From SZUA-287 sp036397975 (lineage in GTDB: Bacteria > Bacteroidota > Ignavibacteria > UBA10030 > UBA6906): 9,729 bases of DNA. A model generated the notes under the pieces. The model was not told where the DNA came from. It searched no databases and worked only from the letters and a program-made list of their open reading frames with translations. Positions 1 to 6,083 of this stretch are shown piece by piece. The position numbers and the translations under genes were made by a program. Location of the stretch: contig DASWHW010000220.1 in NCBI GenBank assembly GCA_036397975.1, positions 1 through 9,729 on the forward strand, written 5' to 3'. Each line of letters starts with the position of its first letter. Within the stretch, counting starts at the first letter, position 1.

Positions 1-1082
1 GCTTGCATGGCCTGCGGTACAATCTCACTCCGATATGAACGCAGACGATCCTGTTCTGCCTGAAGCTCATAGTACAAGCTGCGGACAGTCGAGAGAATTC
101 GATTCTTCGAACCAATGTACGATACCTCCGCACGTTTGAGCCCGGCCTCCGCCTCTTCCACCGCTGCGTTCGTCTTTCCGATTGTCCACGGAGCAAACGG
201 TAGACTGATGCCGGCAACAATCCCCCAACCGGCAAACCCTGACTGGGGAAAGCGCTTATACTCCAATCCCACTTTCATATCCGGAATGTATTCTGCATTA
301 GCGAGCGAGACCATATCTTTCTTCTCGACAATCGTGAGAGAGTCGTGCGTAATCATTGGGCGTGTTTCAAGCGCGAGCCTTTCCAGTTTTTCGAGCGAGA
401 TGGAAAAACCAACGCTCTCCGATAGGAAAGCAATCCCCGGCGGTTGATCGAGCGGCCGGTTGAGGGTCGCATTGATTCTTGCTGCCGCTCCGCGTTCTTG
501 TTCTCGAAGTACAATAAGCTCGTTGTGTACTTCCGCCATCGCTATTTGTGCAGTCAGTGCATCGCTCTGCGAGGCCTGTCCAACAGAATACTTGGTCTGC
601 GCGATCGTCGCAAACTGAAGTAGGAGATCAGCATTCTCCTCATTAAATCTGATTGACTGTTGTGCGTACCAGAGGTCTGTGAAATTCTTTTTTAGCTCCC
701 CCAACACTTCATTTACTTTTTCAAGGTGGTCGTGGTGAGCATGTTCGGCTCGAATCTCTGCAATATCTCCCGCCTTGGAAAGCTTCGTCGGAAACCGAAT
801 CCCTTGCATCAACCCGACACGCTCCATCATCGCCCCACTCCAACGGAATTGCGGCATCTCTTCACGCATATACGTGAATTCCGGGTGATCAAGGGCCGAT
901 ACCTGCGAAACCCTTGCTCCGGCTATGCTCATCTGATATACTGCCGCCCGGATGTCCGGATTGCGCTCTAAGGCCTCATCTGCCAGTTGTGAGAAATGCA
1001 ATGTGTCCCCGGTGGAGCTACTTTGAGCCCACGACAAACCACTCGAAAGTAGAATGCACAGGAGAAGAATAACCACGTTCAT
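1..1082 (-). CDS. TolC/CusC-family outer-membrane efflux protein (3' end beyond window)
   Basis: This is an outer-membrane channel of the TolC (OEP) family, the exit duct of a tripartite efflux pump. Reading the minus strand from the ATG at 1082 gives 360 uninterrupted codons, and the gene runs off the left edge; family members usually have a little over 400 residues. Residues 1-19 form a signal peptide (MNVVILLLCILLSSGLSWA, followed by Q). Family hallmarks are QGIRFPTKL near residue 93, which resembles the strand-to-helix turn, YSVGQASQSDAL near 160-170, and NATLNRPLD near 200. Long amphipathic helices fill the rest. A GAGG Shine-Dalgarno element lies 7 bases before the ATG. A histidine cluster (HAHHDH) sits near residues 114-119. 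The gene follows a cysteine-rich exported protein on the same strand, which suggests a metal-efflux pump of the CusC/CzcC kind. The substrate is inference, because the pump and adaptor genes are not in the window. Confidence 0.9.
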   Translation of the reverse strand, partial: MNVVILLLCILLSSGLSWAQSSSTGDTLHFSQLADEALERNPDIRAAVYQMSIAGARVSQVSALDHPEFTYMREEMPQFRWSGAMMERVGLMQGIRFPTKLSKAGDIAEIRAEHAHHDHLEKVNEVLGELKKNFTDLWYAQQSIRFNEENADLLLQFATIAQTKYSVGQASQSDALTAQIAMAEVHNELIVLREQERGAAARINATLNRPLDQPPGIAFLSESVGFSISLEKLERLALETRPMITHDSLTIVEKKDMVSLANAEYIPDMKVGLEYKRFPQSGFAGWGIVAGISLPFAPWTIGKTNAAVEEAEAGLKRAEVSYIGSKNRILSTVRSLYYELQAEQDRLRSYRSEIVPQAMQ

Positions 1083-1109
1083 ACAAGGACCTCATATCAA
1101 ATAAAGTTG

Positions 1110-1122
1110 ACACAAAATGTGT
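1110..1122. promoter_or_regulatory. Short inverted repeat upstream of the efflux gene, possible operator
   Basis: ACACA-AAA-TGTGT is a perfect 5-3-5 inverted repeat that starts 28 bases before the ATG of the TolC-family gene. It could be a regulator site or a small RNA hairpin in the leader. I could not match it to a known operator, and I see no convincing -35/-10 pair around it. By position it could influence the efflux gene, but a repeat this short can arise by chance. Confidence 0.25.
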
Positions 1123-1130
1123 TGAGTGGA

Positions 1131-1187
1131 GTCCAATAAAAATGGACGCACTACATCCCACGGGTGAATGCACCCGGGTACTTGGGA
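1131..1187 (-). other. Two stem-loops in the spacer between the cysteine-rich gene and tolC-like gene
   Basis: On the minus strand the spacer can form two hairpins. The first is CGGGTG-CATT-CACCCG (1161-1176), a perfect 6-base stem with a 4-base loop. It can be extended through a one-sided 6-base bulge by a TCCCA/TGGGA pair (1156-1160 with 1183-1187). The same bases also contain the palindrome ACCCGGGT (1172-1179), so an alternative pairing exists. The second is GTCCA-N7-TGGAC (1131-1147) with an AT-rich loop. Neither stem is directly followed by a T run, so these are not standard intrinsic terminators. Attenuation, mRNA processing or differential expression of the two genes are possible roles, and all of these are inference. 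Confidence 0.35.
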
Positions 1188-1196
1188 AGATGAGGT

Positions 1197-1598
1197 CTAA
1201 ATCAGAAGAGAGGAAATGAGAACGGGTATTCCTGCCTTGGGTGGCGGAATATCGGCTGCGAAGACAGTATGGAGAGAATTGTTAAGATTTACGACGGACT
1301 CAATCGGAAGCTCAAACACGAGAGCGCTGCCTATCAAGCCGCGGTCACGTTGTACATCCGGCTTATTGAATTCAGTTGTGTTTCGATCTGCTACGATCTT
1401 CGTCGCACAGCAGGACATGCCAACGAATTTCGAAATCGATTCGCCTGAAGTTTGATCTGCGCATCCATCGCACTTCACCGAGGAAGACATCGAGCCCATC
1501 GGGCATGAAGCAAGGACTACAGGAATGCCGATGTTGAAGAGGGCAAAAACTCCTGCGAAGAAAAATGCCGACAACTTATTTATGCGCTTGTTTTTCAT
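1197..1598 (-). CDS. Small cysteine-rich exported protein, probable metal-resistance accessory
   Basis: I do not recognise a named family with certainty. The 133-residue product starts with a basic n-region (MKNKRINK) and a hydrophobic stretch up to about residue 30. It therefore goes to the periplasm or a membrane surface. The sequence VLASC at 28-32 fits either signal peptidase I cleavage after LA or a lipobox (LAS-C) that would lipidate Cys32. Five cysteines lie in the first half of the mature part: CPM at 32, CDGC at 43-46 and CC at 63-64. Methionines sit nearby at 34, 37 and 61. This Cys/Met pattern suits binding of soft metals such as copper or silver. The C-terminal half has no cysteine and ends in a proline-rich stretch and the hydrophobic tail ISSLLI. 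The gene precedes the TolC-type gene by 114 bases on the same strand, so a role in metal sensing or delivery to an efflux pump is my inference. The weak element GAGAG lies shortly before the ATG. Confidence 0.75.
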   Translation of the reverse strand: MKNKRINKLSAFFFAGVFALFNIGIPVVLASCPMGSMSSSVKCDGCADQTSGESISKFVGMSCCATKIVADRNTTEFNKPDVQRDRGLIGSALVFELPIESVVNLNNSLHTVFAADIPPPKAGIPVLISSLLI

Positions 1599-1688
1599 TC
1601 ACACTCTCGAACAGTCATGGTGTGGAAAAGATTCCCGATAGATGATACCCGACCAGAATCGTGCCATCGAAATCTAACGAATTGATCA

Positions 1689-1696
1689 CAAAATTA
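1689..1696 (-). promoter_or_regulatory. Possible Bacteroidota-type -7 element for the cysteine-rich gene
   Basis: On the minus strand the sequence TAATTTTG exactly fits the Bacteroidota -7 consensus TAnnTTTG, about 90 bases before the ATG of the cysteine-rich gene and downstream of the alanine racemase stop. I find no good TTG/TTTG element 19-21 bases upstream, so the promoter is incomplete on sequence evidence. It would allow the efflux locus to be transcribed separately from the racemase. Confidence 0.25.
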
Positions 1697-1759
1697 CAAA
1701 CATGCATCGTTGACTCCCGTTTTGATGAAGTCGTTTCCTGCATATGGAAAGTCACCGGG

Positions 1760-2896
1760 CTATCCAACAAATATCCGCTTCACACGTTTGCTCACCATAC
1801 ATGTTACCTCGTAGGGGATCGTGCCCAGCTTTTCCGCAATGTCCCATGCGGAAATCATGTCGGATCGATCTTTCCCGATAAACGTCACCGGTTCTCCCTC
1901 GTGGACCGAATCCATATCTCCGAGATCGATCATCAAATGATCCATGCAGATTGTTCCCACAACCGGGACGCGGTTCCCGCGGACAAGTACTTCCGTCTTG
2001 CCCGTCAACATTCGTGAATAACCATCAGCATAACCGATTGGGACCGTCCCAATTTTTGTCCGCTTCTTTGTAACGAAGCGACGACTGTATGATATACTTA
2101 CGCCGGGCTCGACGCTCTTTAAGAAAGAAATCTGGGAAACCAGTGACATTACCGGCTCCAGCGGATATTTCTTGTCAAGCCCGACTGCGGGGGGATAACC
2201 ATACAGCATAAGTCCGGGCCGCACCATCGTAAAGTGCGCTTCAGGCAATGTCATGATCGCAGCGCTGTTCGCCATATGTACTATTGGAATCTCAATTCCC
2301 TTTCTCTTGAGTGTTTCAAGAAGCGAGGTAAACCGCTTCAGTTGCTCCTTCGCAAACGACTGATCGGCAACCTCGGAATTCGCAAAATGGCTGTAGATGC
2401 CGGCTACATGAAGGTGGGTGCAGCGATGAATCAGTTCGATTTCCGTCTCCGCCAGAAGATAGTTCAGCCCAAGACGTCCCATCCCCGTATCGACCTTGAT
2501 ATGAACGACCGCTCTCTCTCTAAGTCGCGACGCGACGAAGTCTATCTCCCGCGCTCCTTCAATCGAACCGACGGTCAGATCGATCTTTTCGTTAATGGCA
2601 GGTTCAATCGATTCCTTCCGCGGCAACTCGAACACCAACACAGGATGTGTAATCCCCGCTGCCCGAAGTTCTAACGCTTCATCAACCCGCGCAACCGAAA
2701 GAAATTCAACTCCGGCCTCCACGGCCGCTCGAGACATTTCCACCATGCCATGCCCGTATCCATTCGCCTTCACGACGGCCATGATCCTCGTCTTCCGACC
2801 GGTGTAGAGACGAACCGCCTCAATGTTGTGTCGAAATGCAGAGAGATTGATTCGCGCTTGTGTGGGGTGTTCGGAATGCTGCGAAGTGCGTATCAT
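1760..2896 (-). CDS. alr: Alanine racemase (PLP-dependent)
   Basis: The enzyme converts L-alanine to D-alanine in the cytoplasm for peptidoglycan synthesis. From the ATG at 2896 the product has 378 residues, a normal length. The N-terminal TIM barrel holds the PLP lysine (Lys43 in VVKANGYGHG). Other family motifs follow in order: KVDTGMGRLG near 134-143, HMANSAA at 207, MVRPGLMLYG at 224-233, SISYSRRF with the second catalytic base Tyr270, GTVPIGYADGY near 283-293, and VGTICMDHLMID near 313-324. The MDH is a slight variant of the commoner MDQ. An in-frame GTG at 2956, preceded by GGGAAG, would add 20 residues. I prefer the ATG because the first family-like segment (ARINLSAFRHNI) then begins at residue 14, as in known racemases. 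The preferred ATG lacks a strong ribosome binding site. The gene is divergent from the secreted propeller protein and ends 161 bases before the cysteine-rich gene. Confidence 0.95.
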   Translation of the reverse strand: MIRTSQHSEHPTQARINLSAFRHNIEAVRLYTGRKTRIMAVVKANGYGHGMVEMSRAAVEAGVEFLSVARVDEALELRAAGITHPVLVFELPRKESIEPAINEKIDLTVGSIEGAREIDFVASRLRERAVVHIKVDTGMGRLGLNYLLAETEIELIHRCTHLHVAGIYSHFANSEVADQSFAKEQLKRFTSLLETLKRKGIEIPIVHMANSAAIMTLPEAHFTMVRPGLMLYGYPPAVGLDKKYPLEPVMSLVSQISFLKSVEPGVSISYSRRFVTKKRTKIGTVPIGYADGYSRMLTGKTEVLVRGNRVPVVGTICMDHLMIDLGDMDSVHEGEPVTFIGKDRSDMISAWDIAEKLGTIPYEVTCMVSKRVKRIFVG

Positions 2897-3086
2897 AGTG
2901 TGGCCAATATCGAGACATGAGGTCTGAATTGCAAACAACAGGGTACGACTTGACACGTGGTTCTTCCCGTAGTATATTGAGGCAGGGCTACACCAGACAC
3001 TACAAGTGTATGGCCTGATCCTCTCCGGATGACAGTATTGTGAGCTGATTGTACCGTTTACTTCTCACAAGGATATAGGGTGCCGC
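2897..3086. promoter_or_regulatory. Divergent intergenic region between alr and the secreted propeller gene
   Basis: This stretch must carry promoters for both flanking genes. On the minus strand TATACT (2971-2976) is a good -10-like hexamer about 75 bases before the racemase ATG. The -35 at 17 bases is poor. If it is used, transcription would begin so close to the alternative GTG at 2956 that the ATG start at 2896 is favoured. A perfect inverted repeat, ACACT-ACA-AGTGT, lies at 2997-3009. On the plus strand AGGG lies 6 bases before the GTG start at 3087. I see no clear plus-strand promoter. Confidence 0.3.
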
Positions 3087-5048
3087 GTGCCGAAGCAAGA
3101 CCTCACATTCCTTTCCTGTCCGTTCTCAAGCAGTTTCCTTCGCTCACGTTTGTTTCCCATTCTTTTTTCCATCCACATGCTACTACTCCTTCCATCCCTG
3201 ACTGAGGATGCAAGGGCCGGCGATACGAAAACTCTCGCCGATTTCAACATCACAACACACTTCGGCAAGATCTCTTGGCCTATACAGCACAATGTTGCCG
3301 TCGGGCTTTTCAACCCTGATCCGCTCCTCGATATCGCTATTGTCGAAGATGGATACGTAAAGGTCTTCCAGAATGTGGGAAACGGATACTACAGCAAACT
3401 CGTTGAGCAAGAGGTATTTGGTGATGTCGAGAGCATGTACTTTCAAAGTCAGTCCGGTGATAGTGAACCTCTGCCATTCAATTGGGGAAAACTCCTCATC
3501 CGGCATAAAGGCGGAGGTTCACAGATCGTTTCATTCAATCAGCTGCTTTCTCAATCCCACTTCGTACCTGTCACACAGTTGATCCCATCTTTGAACTTTA
3601 TGGAGGAGTGGCGAAGTCCGCCGCAGATACAACCAACAACATACATGGCGGTCGCCGATATAGACAACGATGGTCGACTTGAAGTTGCCTATTCTTTCTT
3701 CCCGCAGTTTGGGGATTCGAACTACTTCGTAGTGTATGAATGTGTTGGTAACGATTCCTTTGTTGTAGAATGGGATAGTTTGATAGTTGGAGGATTCGGT
3801 CCGTACGTGATAAGCGATTTAGATAACGACGGGAACAAAGAGATAGTGCTTGTCAGAAGCGGTCAAGTGGCTATTCTTGAGTGTTTTGGTCCGACTCAGT
3901 ACAGATACTACAGCACAAATATTGCATATAGCGCACCTCCGTTTAAGGCCCTCGAATCCGATGTTGATCACGACGGCGTTAAGGAATTGTGCCTGCTAAC
4001 AAGTGATCCATCTCCACCATCCGGACAGGATGCTACGTTGATTTACGTCTCCGAATTTGGAAGTAAAAGGCCAATCGCGAACGGTTGGTTCATGTCGTTC
4101 AACATCCAGCTTGCCCGCTACGGTGGGTACACGTTTGAAATGGCTGTCGGTCAAGTGGATGGAACCGGTATGGACGAGATTATTCCAGCCGGGGGATCGT
4201 TCGGTGTAAACGAACCGGTCCCGATTGATTACCTATGGTACAACGGCAGCACGTGGATAGTCCGGCAGATTTATACAGGTTTGCAGTCCGGCACTACTGC
4301 TCCCATGTTCGTGAACCTGGATAACGATAGCACCTTGGAATTGTTCATTGGCGGAGTCGGACCGATCGGCCACGGCTCATGTTACGCGCTTGATTACTTG
4401 AGCGACACTACCTGGAGTGTCCTCTGGGCGGATTCATCTTTGCGCAATACTCCGCTCAGTGTGAATGCTGGAATTTTGGATCAGGACTTCATTGTTGCGG
4501 GTGCGAATACGTGGGATCGGTCTCCATCAGATACCCTTTATTCGGAGCTTCATGCTTATTTTCCCTCAGGATCAAAGCTCGGCATTTGGCGACGGGATAC
4601 AGCCTCCGTTCAGAATTTCCATTTCCTTGATATCGACAGTGACGGCAGAACTAATCTCCTCGTGCCCATCATCTCTCACTTGATAAATGAGCATCTTGCG
4701 GATTACGAATATTACGGGACTACAGATATTGTTGGAGGACCACCCCCCCTTCAAAAGGGGTTTCAACTTCATCAAAACTATCCCAACCCGTTTAACCCCG
4801 GAACGACAATACGATTCGCAATCTCAACTAGAAGCAAAGTGCAAATAACAGTCTACGACATTCTTGGAAAGGAGGTGGCAACAATTGCGAATGACGAACG
4901 ACCTCAGGGAGACTACGCCGTAGAGTGGAATGGAACGAATGATCAAGGTATGCTCGCAGGAAGCGGCATCTATATCGTCAGGATGTCTGTGTACGAAGAG
5001 GATCGTTCCGTTGCATCAATCTCAGGGAAAATGATCTTGCTGCGGTAA
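3087..5048 (+). CDS. Secreted FG-GAP/VCBS beta-propeller protein with type IX sorting domain
   Basis: A 653-residue protein exported through Sec and then probably through the type IX system to the cell surface or medium. Residues about 19-45 form the signal peptide (basic residues, then LFPILFSIHMLLLLPSL, then ARA before GD). Seven integrin-like loops follow: NPDPLLDIAIV near 77, DIDNDGRLEV near 191, DLDNDGNKEI near 244, DVDHDGVKEL near 292, QVDGTGMDEI near 356, NLDNDSTLEL near 410 and DIDSDGRTNL near 515. Seven repeats suit one complete seven-bladed propeller with calcium-binding loops. A PPPLQKG linker leads to the sorting domain (about 558-653), with QNYPNPFNP, TVYDILGKEVA, GIYIVRM and a final MILLR. 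I see no catalytic motif, so adhesion or ligand binding is only a guess. The start is a GTG with AGGG 6 bases upstream; the next in-frame Met is at residue 31, inside the signal peptide. The gene stands alone, bounded by a divergent gene and a terminator. Confidence 0.9.
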   Translation: MPKQDLTFLSCPFSSSFLRSRLFPILFSIHMLLLLPSLTEDARAGDTKTLADFNITTHFGKISWPIQHNVAVGLFNPDPLLDIAIVEDGYVKVFQNVGNGYYSKLVEQEVFGDVESMYFQSQSGDSEPLPFNWGKLLIRHKGGGSQIVSFNQLLSQSHFVPVTQLIPSLNFMEEWRSPPQIQPTTYMAVADIDNDGRLEVAYSFFPQFGDSNYFVVYECVGNDSFVVEWDSLIVGGFGPYVISDLDNDGNKEIVLVRSGQVAILECFGPTQYRYYSTNIAYSAPPFKALESDVDHDGVKELCLLTSDPSPPSGQDATLIYVSEFGSKRPIANGWFMSFNIQLARYGGYTFEMAVGQVDGTGMDEIIPAGGSFGVNEPVPIDYLWYNGSTWIVRQIYTGLQSGTTAPMFVNLDNDSTLELFIGGVGPIGHGSCYALDYLSDTTWSVLWADSSLRNTPLSVNAGILDQDFIVAGANTWDRSPSDTLYSELHAYFPSGSKLGIWRRDTASVQNFHFLDIDSDGRTNLLVPIISHLINEHLADYEYYGTTDIVGGPPPLQKGFQLHQNYPNPFNPGTTIRFAISTRSKVQITVYDILGKEVATIANDERPQGDYAVEWNGTNDQGMLAGSGIYIVRMSVYEEDRSVASISGKMILLR

Positions 5049-5068
5049 GACCACCCAAATTTATTTTT

Positions 5069-5104
5069 AAAAGCCCCGAAATGTAAGTCCGCTTCGGGCT
5101 TTTC
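5069..5104 (+). terminator. Rho-independent terminator after the secreted propeller gene
   Basis: AAAAGCCCCGAA pairs with TTCGGGCTTTT across a 12-base loop, with one bulged C. The right arm ends in four T bases, 21-55 bases after the TAA stop. The matching A run on the left arm means it could also work on the opposite strand. It separates the propeller gene from the hydrolase operon. Confidence 0.85.
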
Positions 5105-5114
5105 TATATCCGGA

Positions 5115-5147
5115 CCATTTGCGCAAAACAAATGGAATGGGTATTAT
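5115..5147 (+). promoter_or_regulatory. Predicted promoter with overlapping palindromic operator for the hydrolase operon
   Basis: CCATTTG-N7-CAAATGG (5115-5135) is a perfect 7-base inverted repeat. It overlaps a -35-like TTGCGC (5119-5124), which is followed after exactly 17 bases by TATTAT (5142-5147), five of six matches to the -10 consensus. Transcription would start near 5154, leaving a leader of about 30 bases with GGAG at 5176-5179, 5 bases before the ATG at 5185. A palindrome over the -35 is the usual place for a repressor. No regulator gene lies beside it, and I do not recognise the operator family. An RNA hairpin role is an alternative if transcripts read through the terminator. Confidence 0.5.
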
Positions 5148-5184
5148 CAGATCACTGATTCCTTACCACCCAGACGGAGTCCTC

Positions 5185-6081
5185 ATGAAAGCTCTACTCC
5201 TTCTTCTTCTCTTCGTCTCATTCACCGCTCTGCAAGCGCAATCCGACCGGTGGAAGAGCATCCGGGAAAAGACGGAAATCAAGCTGAATGAAATCGCCAA
5301 TTCGACACGCGGAATCGTGGGGGTTGTGGCTCTCGATATGACCAGCGGCGAAAAGTTCGCTGTGAACTCCGAAATGCAGCTTCCCCAGGGCAGTGCAATA
5401 AAAATCCCCATCCTGATGGAAGTCTTCAAAATGGCACACGAAGGGAAGTTCAAACTTACCGATCTCTTCTGGGTTGATAGCGCGGATCACGTCGGGGGAA
5501 GTGGAATACTCGGCCAACTGGGTAACCACACGACGCAAATGAGCGTTCACGATCTCTCCATTCTCATGATAGTCCTCAGTGACAACACCGCAACGAATAT
5601 GCTGATCGATCTTGTAGGAATGGAAAACATCAACAAGACGCTGAAGGAAGTAGGACTCTCCAAGACGAGAGTCCAGCGAAAGATGATGGATCAGGAAGCA
5701 TCTGCGAGAGGCGACGAAAACCTTTCAACGCCAATGGAAGCGGCGCGCATCATGGAGATGCTCTTCAAAGGTACTTTCGTTTCAAGGGAAGTGTGCGACG
5801 AGATCATCGCCATTCTGCAAAAAGGCAAGTCCGGAACCATCGCGTCTGCCTTGCCGCCCGGCATCCCGGTATCATTCAAGCCCGGAGGCATTGCCGGCGT
5901 TACCACCGAGTGGGCAATCGTTCATCTCAAAGAAAACCCTTATGTCCTCGTGGTGATGGAAAGTTATGGATTGGAGGGGGACATCAATCCGGCTGTGAGT
6001 AATATTTCGAAACTGATCTACGAGTACTTCTGGAGAAAAGGGGTTGCAAGTCCGTATGGATCGTACGATGTGAAATGGTAG
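5185..6081 (+). CDS. Exported class A beta-lactamase-like serine hydrolase
   Basis: A 298-residue member of the class A beta-lactamase/transpeptidase-like fold (PF13354 type), exported to the periplasm by a clear signal peptide (residues 1-18, MKALLLLLLFVSFTALQA, then QSD). Visible motifs are the nucleophile box S70-A-I-K73, SDN at 132-134, an omega-loop region ending in ENLSTP (178-183), and K232-P-G in place of the usual KTG/KSG. The spacing of the first three is close to TEM-type enzymes. However, the residue at the Glu166 position in an ungapped reading is Lys166; Asp169 and Glu171 are nearby acidic candidates. It may hydrolyse beta-lactams, or it may be a related peptidase or esterase. 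The sequence alone does not prove resistance activity. I chose the ATG at 5185 because it has GGAG 5 bases upstream and a proper signal peptide; a longer TTG-started frame from 5119 would bury it. The MOSC gene starts at or beside its stop. Confidence 0.85.
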   Translation: MKALLLLLLFVSFTALQAQSDRWKSIREKTEIKLNEIANSTRGIVGVVALDMTSGEKFAVNSEMQLPQGSAIKIPILMEVFKMAHEGKFKLTDLFWVDSADHVGGSGILGQLGNHTTQMSVHDLSILMIVLSDNTATNMLIDLVGMENINKTLKEVGLSKTRVQRKMMDQEASARGDENLSTPMEAARIMEMLFKGTFVSREVCDEIIAILQKGKSGTIASALPPGIPVSFKPGGIAGVTTEWAIVHLKENPYVLVVMESYGLEGDINPAVSNISKLIYEYFWRKGVASPYGSYDVKW

Positions 6082-6083
6082 CC

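Noticed and set aside
115..971. Plus-strand open frames at 115-447 and 726-971
   Set aside because: They lie opposite the minus-strand TolC-family gene, which has a signal peptide and family motifs over its whole length.
1216..1455. Plus-strand open frame opposite the cysteine-rich gene
   Set aside because: It has no recognisable motif, and the minus-strand frame has a clear signal peptide and patterned cysteines.
1661..2807. Plus-strand frames at 1661-2017, 2234-2674 and 2595-2807
   Set aside because: They are mostly or wholly antisense to alanine racemase, whose motifs are complete; no independent motif or ribosome site.
2897..2956. Longer alanine racemase from GTG at 2956
   Set aside because: It adds 20 residues not expected in the family, and the -10-like TATACT would place the transcript start almost on that codon. 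The GGGAAG before the GTG keeps it possible.
3065..3506. Minus-strand frames at 3065-3313 and 3183-3506
   Set aside because: Antisense to the signal peptide and first repeats of the secreted propeller protein.
5119..5184. TTG-started N-terminal extension of the serine hydrolase
   Set aside because: It would put 22 residues before a perfect signal peptide and lies over the predicted promoter; the ATG at 5185 has GGAG at good spacing.
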